64,000 bases of DNA from Brachypodius melanocephalos (lineage: Eukaryota > Chordata > Aves > Passeriformes > Pycnonotidae). Numbering within the stretch: position 1 is the stretch's first letter; each line of letters opens with the position of its first letter. Where the stretch lies: assembly GCA_013398615.1 (NCBI GenBank), contig VZSR01000055.1:4912717-4976716 (forward strand), written 5' to 3'. The translations under genes were made by a program, and so were the position numbers. Below are positions 29,301-37,700 of the stretch, one piece after another. The notes beneath the pieces were generated by a model that was not told where the DNA came from, did no database searches, and was given only the letters and a program-made list of their open reading frames with translations.

Positions 29301-29967
29301 CACATCTTTATGTGACCCAGACGTAACAGACATTTCAGAGAGCAAAGGAGTTTAGCTGTAGCACTCTTCCTCCCTGCTCGGCTGGTTAATAAACACTCCT
29401 CCATACCCACTGTGCTGATAATCCAGTGGCTCCTGGGATGGAGTTAAACCTACCAAAGGCAGGGAAAGAGCATTTGGTTTCTAAGCAAACCCAAAGGCTA
29501 AAAGCTGAATTTCCCTCCCTCAGGGCATCCAGCAGCGTCCCGTCCCACCGCGCTCCTTCCAAAGGCGGCGCAGGGACAGCGGCAGGGACGGAGACCGGGC
29601 TCAGGGCCGGGAATTCTCTTTCTGTGCCGGAGCAGCTGCTCGCAGGAGGTAGCGAAACCCAGAGGGTGTGAAGGGAGGTACAGACACGCAGGGGCTGTGG
29701 AGGAGGGACGCGGGGAGCACAGACAGGACGGGCGGGCTCTTTCCGCTCGCACAGCCCGCGCAGGAAGCGGCCGCGGCTCTCCCACCGCGCTTCCGGCCCG
29801 GCTCCAGCCCGAGCCCCGGCCCCTGCTCTGTCTCACCTGCCTCGGGTCCAGCCCCGAGCCCTTCAGCCCCGGCCCCATCTCACCTGCCCCGGGTCCCGCC
29901 CGATCGCCCGGCCCGGCCCCAGCGCGGCCGCGGCGCGGCGGGCGAGCGGCAGCGCCGGGCCCCGCAT
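16560..29967 (-). CDS. NSUN3: NSUN3, mitochondrial tRNA cytosine-5 methyltransferase (whole coding span, 6 exons)
   Basis: Six minus-strand exons (29884-29967, 29057-29166, 27847-28190, 26461-26615, 25797-25918, 16560-16830) splice into 1086 nt, 361 aa plus stop; human NSUN3 is 340 aa. The product methylates C34 of mitochondrial tRNA-Met with S-adenosylmethionine, the first step to 5-formylcytidine (family knowledge). Seen in the sequence: an Arg/Ala-rich N-terminus fit for mitochondrial import, the SAM-binding motif LDLCAAPGGKS (about 160-170), the motif IV cysteine in VDAPCS (C238) and the motif VI catalytic cysteine in YSTCTLS (C289). Both sit 24 residues later than human C214 and C265, so the core is collinear. 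Intron phases are 0, 2, 1, 0, 2 and the frame closes exactly. Intron 5 is about 9 kb. The gene lies downstream of ARL13B on the same strand, as in human. Exon 1 is the least certain part. Confidence 0.93.
21053..21076. repeat. T24 homopolymer
   Basis: An uninterrupted T run in NSUN3 intron 5, A on the transcribed strand. Confidence 0.95.
23795..24075 (-). mobile_element. CR1 LINE 3' fragment in NSUN3 intron 5
   Basis: Begins CACAGGATGGTTTGGGTTGG and continues through CATGGGCAGGGACACCTTCC and GGAAGAATTTTTTCCTACTA, the complement of a CR1 3' end. The best-preserved CR1 piece in the window; sense to NSUN3. Confidence 0.9.
24540..24650 (+). repeat. Irregular CCAATAACCC-type repeat
   Basis: TAACCC occurs five times in about 90 bases, mostly within CCAATAACCC or CAATAACCCTCAT contexts. 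The spacing is irregular, so it is not a clean telomeric array. Confidence 0.6.
25797..25918 (-). CDS. NSUN3: NSUN3 coding exon 5 (motif IV cysteine)
   Basis: 122 nt, acceptor TTGTCTAG|GTACTG, donor CTAAG|GTGAGA, phase 0 to 2. It encodes VLVDAPCSNDRSWLFS and a basic LRQRKE segment. C238 in DAPCS is the motif IV cysteine, which family knowledge assigns to product release. The exon is invisible as a standalone ORF and rests on conservation and splice sites. Confidence 0.94.
26367..26387. repeat. A21 homopolymer
   Basis: A run followed by GAAGAAAAAAA, about 75 bp beyond the NSUN3 exon 4 donor. On the gene strand it is a poly(U) tract. Confidence 0.95.
26461..26615 (-). CDS. NSUN3: NSUN3 coding exon 4
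   Basis: 155 nt, acceptor CCTAAG|GTCATT, donor GACAAG|GTAGCA. It encodes residues about 180-231, with HCNEYDDLRSRWLEQT and GPLINSITVSKLDGR aligning to human NSUN3 without gaps. It is missed in a simple ORF scan because it has no internal start. Confidence 0.94.
27847..28190 (-). CDS. NSUN3: NSUN3 coding exon 3 (SAM-binding motif)
   Basis: 344 nt, acceptor TGCCCCCTAG|AGATG, donor CCAG|GTAATG. It encodes residues about 65-180, including WQHAVLLNRF, YYLLNAASLLPVLALE and LDLCAAPGGKS, the Rossmann-fold motif I of the NOL1/NOP2/Sun family. The 86-110 stretch (near SLAEQGYHPAFPAALPYLP) differs most from the human protein. Confidence 0.95.
29057..29166 (-). CDS. NSUN3: NSUN3 coding exon 2
   Basis: 110 nt, entering in phase 0 and leaving in phase 2. 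It encodes 36 codons including KQICQVVLDHFEKQY, nearly identical to human NSUN3. The acceptor is CCTTTGGAG|CTGGAA behind a T-rich tract. The donor is CAG|GTCTGT, weak at intron positions 3 to 6, but the join restores Arg and then the conserved LTSP motif. Confidence 0.9.
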
Positions 29968-30030
29968 GGCCCGAGCTCCCCGGGGCGGGGCAGCGCCAGG
30001 GCCCGGCCCCCCCGCGCTCGTTCCTGCTGC
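29530..30030. promoter_or_regulatory. NSUN3: CpG island, NSUN3 promoter and first exon
   Basis: This is the only strongly GC- and CpG-rich stretch in the window. It covers NSUN3 exon 1 and the start of intron 1. A GC box (CGGGGCGGGG) is at 29981-29990, just upstream of the ATG, and an ETS/GABP-type CTTCCGG is at 29790-29796. Such sites are common in promoters of nuclear genes for mitochondrial proteins (general knowledge); their use here is inferred. The start site cannot be fixed from sequence. Confidence 0.8.
29884..29967 (-). CDS. NSUN3: NSUN3 coding exon 1 (putative mitochondrial presequence)
   Basis: The ATG at 29967-29965 lies in the CpG island and opens 28 codons ending at a strong donor, CAG|GTGAGA, in phase 0. 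The peptide begins MRGPALPLARRAAAALG; it has five arginines and no acidic residue before D25, as expected for a mitochondrial targeting sequence. It does not resemble the short human N-terminus I remember, so the start is inferred from frame, CpG context and donor. Further upstream the frame stays open only because the DNA is GC-rich and then enters a CR1 repeat. A near-copy of the donor lies 47 bp downstream at 29837|29836. Confidence 0.7.
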
Positions 30031-30054
30031 TGTACGGCTGGGAATGAGAGCTTT

Positions 30055-30252
30055 CACAGCGCCACAGAACGGGAAGGGATAGGAATGGAGCTTAAAGATC
30101 GCCTGGTTCCAGCCCCCTGTGCCAGAAGTGTGGACACAACCTCGTAGAGGATGCTCAAGTTCCCATCGAGCCTGGCTTTGAACACTGCCACGGTTGAGCC
30201 ATCCCACAACTTCGCTGGGCACCTTGTTCCCGTGTTTCACTACCCTCACAGT
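30055..30252 (-). mobile_element. CR1 LINE 3' fragment upstream of NSUN3
   Basis: Diverged complement of a CR1 3' end: CACAGAACGGGAAGGGATAG, CTTAAAGATCGCCTGGTTCC, TTTGAACACTGCCACGGTTG and CACTACCCTCACAGTA. It stops where a poly(A) run and a 14-bp minisatellite begin. Its 3' end lies 88 bp from the NSUN3 ATG, in the same orientation as the gene. Confidence 0.85.
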
Positions 30253-30261
30253 AAAAAAAAA

Positions 30262-30390
30262 AAAAAAAAAAACACCAAACAAAAAACACCAAACAAAAAA
30301 CACCAAACAAAAAACACCAAACAAAAAACACCAAACAAAAAACACCAAACAACAACAACAATTGAAACAAACAAACAAACAAACAAAAAA
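30262..30390 (+). repeat. 14-bp minisatellite and CAAA-rich tract
   Basis: After about 20 A, the core CACCAAAC recurs at 30273, 30287, 30301, 30315, 30329 and 30343: six copies with an exact 14-bp period and almost no change. It then grades into CAA and CAAA repeats. The long open frames across it on both strands are artefacts of the period. Confidence 0.95.
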
Positions 30391-30399
30391 CCCACCCCA

Positions 30400-33300
30400 C
30401 TTCCTAAATTTTTGCCTTTTTTTTTTTCTTTTTTTTTAAACCGCAGGAGGCTGGCTTGCCATCCCAACTCCTCTACCTCATCAGTAGACAAACCAGGATT
30501 AGACAGCACGTGCGCTCTTAATCAATTTCCAAAAGTGATCCTCATCCTGCTGGAGGGTCTGATGGCATCCACACCTCACTCACCATCAGGTCTCTGCTTG
30601 TGCCTTGTCACCAGACCTTTGTTCCTATCGGCCCCAGGCTTCAGAAGTGCTACTCAGCTCAACTGAACCACACCAGCTTAACCTGCTGCTACTGCCATGA
30701 AAAACTGCTGGAGGCTTGAGAATTATTCACAGAAACCTCTCACACACACTTTCAGATAAAACATTCTCTGGGGACAGGCATCGGGAGGACGACTGTACCC
30801 CAGTTCAGCTGTCACTGGTTTAGTAGCACTAAAATCTGAGGCTTCTCTCATCTGATTCCTTCATTTGCACAGAACTCGAGACCTGCACACTGCTCCTCCA
30901 AGGAAGGGCATCCTGCTCTGCTGGCCATCTCCTGCTGCAATCACTGTGCCCTAGAAAAACAAAACAAATCCCCACACACCCTCCCTTTCGTGCCCATTTG
31001 CCAACTCTCGCTAAGAGCAAGCCCTGTGGAAGCAGCAAACTTGTTTAAGAGTAGTTTTAATTAAAGCTTCTGCAGGCTGAACTCAGCCTCTGCAATCCAG
31101 ACTGGAAAGGAGTGCAAAGGTGAAGGCAGGAGTGCTACTGTATGGATAAATATTTGAGTTTCAGGCAGCAGCTAATGAAGACTAAGTTGTTTTGCTCACC
31201 TCATGCATCAGATTAGCATCAGGCGTGAAAGCTTGTTTAAAATGCTTCTGTCACAGTTGTGACAAAAGGCCTGGAGGCAAAATGGAGACCTCTTATATAT
31301 CAAACTTGAGAGAAACCTTAAAGGCGTTTTAGTAAGCGAATTTTACCGACAGATACAGAACAAAACTGGTATAAAAAGTAGTTTTCTGAGGCTGTAATTC
31401 TGCCAAGGCCAGTACCATACCAACAAATAGACACAAGAATTGAATTTTACCGTACCAATAAACCAAAAAGGTCTGCTGAATGAGTCATCTTCCTCTGAAT
31501 CCACAGCTATATTCCACCATATGATAGATGGTGCCATCGGTGTTACTGTGTCTGAAACCAGATTTGCACCAAAGCAAAGAAAGGGCTCTGCTTCATCAGC
31601 TCATCAGCACCATCACAGCCAAACTGCAAACAGCAAAAATGCATCTTGTATCTCTCTCATGAGCTACTGCAGATAAACTTATCTCAAATTACATTTACAA
31701 CAGGCTCCATTACTTATTCCATCTACAAATACATCTGTTGAAATACTGGTGGGTATGTCTTATTCAAAATAGTGAAGTATTTCAAATTGAATGAATCCCA
31801 GGAGCCAAGAAGCTAACATGATGGCAAAGTTACTGGGTAGCATCTTGATGTTACAGTACTAAACTTTCCATTAAAATACTGGAATATATTATGAAAAAAG
31901 TACTGCTTGTATCTTATTTAAAGGGGGGAAAAAAGGAATCTATGTTGTTTACCTTGTTACGGTCCATCAGTGCTTTCCAATCTCACACCAGAGACCTAAT
32001 GGATACCAAATCTGGCTATTTTCAATCATTTTGATTTAAAACCCTTTAAATCAATGAGTAAGGTCTTTCTGTGGATTCTAGGATGTAACTAAAAGGGAAG
32101 ACAACCTGAAAAACTTATTTTGAAGCACTGAGTCTCTCACATTAATTCAGTTCATGAACATTACTATTCCTTCTTAGAAGATACTTTTAACTTACCTTTA
32201 AAATATTTTGTCTAAAATGTATTTAAGACATCACACATAGATTATGCAAAATGTTCTGCTTAAATAGTGAAGTTCTGTGTTCTTACCACTCCTGTATTTA
32301 AATAGCTGCATGCACTGATACATTTCGAAAGTGATGCTGTGGATGACAAAAAATCTAATTTGTGCTCTCAATTTACAGCTGCACAACTTTTATCTCTCAA
32401 ATATTAAGTGCACTATCACAACTCTTTATAGATACCCATATACACCCAGCTTATTGCCAATCTCTCAGTATATTCTAAATTTGATCACATCTCCCCTGCA
32501 AAGATATAAAAAGATTCTGTCTATCAGGTCTCTGTTTCATACACTTTAAAAATGTGAGACTTACAGCTCTTAAATATTTGTCTAGACTTAGTTCCAAAAA
32601 ATTGTAAATTTATGGTAATACAGGCAACGTTGAACTTTGCATTAGTTTTATTCTATATATAAATGAAATCTTGAGCAAATAAGAAGTCAGAGTAGTATAA
32701 ATTACTGAAAAAACCCCCACCATAGTAAATAATTACAAAGCATATTAATAAAAATTTATAAATCATTTTTGAGTACTTTGGTCACATACTGGTAAAATTT
32801 ATTTTAAAAGCAAAAATCAAAAATGATACATGTGCCCACACACACAACACACAGAACACACAGTTCATATATAAATATCAACATTTTAGTTTCTCAAATT
32901 TCGTTACCACAGCAGTATTTAGCTTTATTTTTAATAAAGACTTCCATGACATTATTTTAGGAAAGAGGGAAAACAAAAGGGTAATACATTCCTAGAAAAT
33001 GAAGCTGTAAAAAAGTAAGTCTGCAAAAGTAGAGCCTTTAAGCCAAAAACTTACGTGGTAACAGAGCTGGTGTAAGTAAAGTTGAGATAGCACATAAAAA
33101 CTTTTGTGCAACCTCTCCTCCATGTAGTGTTGTCTTGTCCGAAGGGAAAATGACCAAATCCTGAGAATAATTCAACTGAATCATGTTACAGTATTAGAAT
33201 ACAACAAAAGTATTCTCATGCTGGTATAGTCACATAAAAACTGGTTTCCTCCTTTCTCTACACTAGCAAACAGAGGAATAAACCTCTCCACCTATTCCAA

Positions 33301-34222
33301 ATTTAGTATCCTTAAGACTGATTCCACCTTACTCTTTAAAAATCTTCATCATTTCATTTTAATGTGGCAGATGTTTGTGCAACTCCTTGCTGCAAGGGGC
33401 ATATGGCAAAGATTTCCAATACCAAAGTGCTGAACACGTAACACACCACATTGTTTCAACATCTAAACTCCTTTGGTAAAACCACATTATGACCACGGTC
33501 TGATGACAGACCATAATATAAAATTATCAAATACTGCTTCTCCAAATAACCACCCCTAAGTGGGGGCTTCATCCTGTCTGTCATTAAGTGGCAGAACAAT
33601 GAACCTCTACAAATACACCACTGGTTGTCTCCAATGTAACAGTAAAAACATTTAAATAGGAACAGAATGAATTGTAACCTTTGTTGTTTAGGTGTCACTT
33701 GCATGTGATTTTCAACACATTATAAGGAAGTGTTACATAAATCCTTAAAACCCCGTGGTTTCTTTAGTTTGCAATATGGTACTTTACTATTATTGAGATT
33801 AAAAACTGTGGCAGGTCATCTACATACTGGTTGATTAAGTTTCCCATCAAATTGGATGATTTAATTAGTGCAAATTTCCCACCAGTGCAATTTTCTCATT
33901 TGTTGTAGTAGACCATACAGTATTCAACTCTATTTTGTTCCACAGAATTTATGACCTATGTCAAACTCAGTTAAAAAAAAAAAAAACAAAGAAAACAACA
34001 GATAAGAAAACTTCCAGATGGTTCAAATAGCATTATTTTGTATAAAATGTATTTTTTAATTTTTTTTTTTATCTTACCCTCTGCTTCAGATTGCCAGAAA
34101 TATGAAATATGTAATGTAATACCTAAGAAAAGGTATTGGTACTGTAAGAAAAATGTAAGAGTCAAACACACTTGATATTTATGCACTTGACTATCAGCTT
34201 TCTAATGCTCCCTAGGTATGAG
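30400..34222. other. Intergenic stretch between ARL13B and NSUN3
   Basis: A+T-rich sequence without a supportable gene. The retrogene DHFR2, which lies in this neighbourhood in human, is not seen. Part of the high-coordinate side may be ARL13B 3' UTR. Confidence 0.6.
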
Positions 34223-34688
34223 TTTATTGGTAGTAGGTACACAGCTCCACTCAAACTTTCAACTCATTTTATAAAAAGGTAGAAAAATATATTCAATATT
34301 TATTTAACCTTTCTATATTCACCCTATCATACAGGAATCTTACAAAATGCTTTAGAATCAGTTATTCCCTGAAAAAATACCAACACCTGCACAGCACCTG
34401 AAGAAAGGTCTCGGTGGGAATGTGCAATCCAGTATTATGGGATCTTGAAGGTGTTTCTCTTCAGGTTTACAGCCATGTCTTTTCACAAGTAAACCAAATA
34501 AATCCTGAAGAAGAGCTGGTGATGTGAAGAATAAATGATAAAGTCTGACCACCTAAATACAACAAGATGAACTCCATGTTTAGTTGTCGCACGCTGATAA
34601 AATGTCCTGTAAAAAAATTTCCCTTGAAGGTTGAAAAAAAAGTGGGCTTTTTAAATGATGTTTTTTAAAAATTCTCTTTGTGCTCCAG
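34223..34688 (-). other. ARL13B: ARL13B 3' UTR, to the first candidate poly(A) signal
   Basis: Minus-strand AATAAA hexamers lie at 34299-34304 and 34223-34228, roughly 385 and 460 nt past the stop. Further AT-rich hexamers continue to about 32.7 kb, so a longer UTR is possible. No coding potential seen. Confidence 0.35.
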
Positions 34689-34765
34689 TTAAGCAATGAC
34701 ATCATGGGTATCACTGTTGGGTCTTTGGCGCAGAGTCAGCGGCGGCAAAGGCTTTCCATAGAAAT
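34689..34765 (-). CDS. ARL13B: ARL13B coding exon 10 (C-terminus)
   Basis: Acceptor TTCTTCCACAG|ATTTC, 24 codons after the split Asp, then TAA. It encodes FYGKPLPPLTLRQRPNSDTH and DVIA; human ends PNSDAHDVIS. Confidence 0.96.
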
Positions 34766-37700
34766 CTGTGGAAGAAATTCCAGAGCAGAAAAACACATTA
34801 ATCTGCCACCTACCACCTTCCTGGCTCAAAGGTTTACTAAATTCTTGCTTCCTTAATGAAAGCCAGGTATTCCATGAGTTTAGAGCTAATTCCTCCAAGC
34901 AAACTTCCAAACCTATCGCTAATTAATGTCTAGAGATGGATTGGCCAAACGAGGGTTTAATTACATTTTGTTATACATGCATCAGCATTTGCAAGATCAA
35001 GCCCAAAGGGGATCTGTAAACATCCCTAAAAATAGGAAAGGAGAAATCCAAAGTGTACAAATAACAACTGAAAAAATGAAGCACTGAAATTCGTGTGTTG
35101 CTGTAGTCAAGGCTGTACTGCAATCTAGTTTTAAATGACAGTAACACTGTGCAGAATCCAAAGTTTTGGGACCATCTATGCATGGCATTTATCTTGCAAG
35201 CTCAAAAAGCTTTCTAAAAGAACTATTTCAGAATTTTTAGATAAAACTGCAACATTTCCTTTCGTCAATAAAGGAATTTAAAGTGGTAAAATTGTACAAG
35301 ACAAAATTACTAAGTACATCAGAAGAGAGCAATAAGTGTTCTCAAACATTTGTAATGGATATAAAATAAAAAACTCCATGCAGACTGGAACATGCAAAGC
35401 AATTCACAAGCAAAATAATATGGAAGATGGTAAGAGCAAAGAGGTAGAAATCAAGAAAAAATAAAAGCAGCTTTTTGAAGCATTCAAATCTCATTCAAAT
35501 TTTGTTTATACAGACCACCTCTTCCCCAGCAAAGCCTTCATGGCCTGCCAACACAAAATTCTGCTTTAATAAATCATCATTTTTCAAGAAGAATATATCC
35601 CACTTGTTCTACAGGTGCAATAACTTCTGTTAAAATTGCATTCCTGAGCTAAGATGAACAAAAGCAAACAAGCTGGACTGCACTGCTTTAAGAATATGTG
35701 GACCTGTCTGTAGGATCGAGATTTAATTATCCTCACATTTAGTCAGCAAAATGAGAACACTTTTATATTATTGTTGTAAATATTTTGATTTCTATAGCAC
35801 TAATTACAGCAGCAAGAACACTGCAACAAATGATTCTAAGCTCAATGAAAATCTGTCCAGTGGATGGTTTTGTTTACTCATTTTTTGAGGTCTGGCAGAG
35901 CACTTTAGGAGTGGCAGAGAATTTTACCTCCTATAATGAAAGAGGTTTTACATTCTTGCACATGTATCTTCCACTGACAATAACCAGGCGCTCATCACCT
36001 CGTGTTGTGCCAAAAATTAGCATGACTGGAAAAATGGCAGTCTTTAGTGAATATAAGTATGTAATTACAAAGTTCGAATGTCTGAAAAAACTTGTAAACC
36101 CACCTTTGAATTTTGGGCAAAGCTCGGGGAAGGAAAAAAAAATCAACATTGATTTCTTTCTCTGCTGAAGAGACAACCAAAAATAAGTTGATTTTCAGAA
36201 AGATGCAATTTAGGGATTATTGTAAAAAAAAGAATCCCAGGTAAGCTCCACTGGTCTTAGGGAAACTCTGAGTTTCCAGTCAGGAGCAGGTTCTCAGTGT
36301 GCAAAATATGTAAGAATTCATTGAAAAACACAGTTGTGGGAGAGAAAATGGGCAAGGCCAGATGGGAAATTATATCTGTGCAAGATGGCCTTGGCAGTGC
36401 TGGGTTAACAGTGGAACTCAATGACCTTCAGTGTCCTTTCCAATCTCAGTAATTCTCTGATTGTCTGGATCTCAAATTGACAGAGTTAAAACTCCATAGC
36501 TGCTTTAACCAAAAGAAAGAAATAAATGATGTTTTTAGAAAGCAGGACCTAACTAAAGGTTTGGCAGTGCTGGGATATGTATGCAAAGAACTTTTTTCAT
36601 TTATGAATAGTGCTTTCCTAATAGCTAGGATTTGCGAGTGTGAGTATTGTGAGTGGTTCAAAATTCCCAAAAAACAATCTCCCAGAGTAAGCAATGCTTT
36701 GAATTCAGCTGTAAATTCTGAGTACTTCAAGTTTGCTCCTACACCTCTGGTCAAGAGATAATTTCCCTACCAACATATTTGCCATTGTTAACTTCCAAAA
36801 TCACTTAATAATTATACTTATTTTACAAATTAACACCTAGTTTAAGCAGTTTTTTTCTCTTTGTCCCACCCGTGCTCTTCCTACACAATGCAACACCTCC
36901 CTTGGGCACAGATAAAAATTTAGTTCCTTTTCTTCCCCTCCCTACCTCTTCATCTGGCTTTCCTTTCTTGTCGCCTTCTCTCTATTTGCCTTTAAAAAAA
37001 AGAGCAAGATGGGTTTACAATTAAAATTACAAATCACAGTTTAAGCACGTGAATTTCATTCCTGTGAGAAATGAATATTTTGGGTTTAGAAATCTTATTT
37101 CCCCTTCAGGCATCTTTTGGTTCCCTGGCAGAAAAGCTCCTTGTTCTTGTGTTCCAGATGTCTCCAAATTCATTTTTCAAAATTTGAAAAATAAAAATAG
37201 TAAGAAAAATGAAGAAGCCATCATATCAAACTCAGGGAAAAAAATGTAGTATCAACATAAGAAAAAGTCTTCCACAATCTTCCAAAAATAGAAAATAGTC
37301 ATTATTGAAGCAAGAAATCAAGACTCTGCCTACTGCACCTTGATATTTCCAGTTAAAAATTTTCATTTTAAATGCAGTATGTAGTTGGACTCTTCATGTA
37401 ACTGGCCCCATTACTCTTTGCAATGTGTCACTTTACAATTTTTAGGTGCAAGTAACTTCAGATCATTAACAACTTCTTATATCCCATGCCACCTTATAAG
37501 GGAATTGGAGAGAATTTGTTGCTTTTCCTAATTAAAAAAAATCAGACTTGAAAAAATCAAAAAGATGCTTTCTACTAAGCAAAAGGGAAAGCTTTTTGGT
37601 AAATGAAAAATGGAATTTAGAAATGAAAAACAGACAAAGAATGAAGTGAATGCAGACGTGAATGGACAATGGAGAATGGTTTAAAAAGGTACAAAAACCC

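Noticed and set aside
29668..30147. Long ORFs on both strands in the CpG island
   Set aside because: GC-rich DNA has few stop codons; only the 84-nt NSUN3 exon 1 is supported by a donor and downstream frame.
29863..30666. 171-aa ORFs across the minisatellite on both strands
   Set aside because: They are artefacts of a 14-bp period and CR1 sequence, giving peptides of repeated Lys/Gln/Thr or Phe/Val/Cys.
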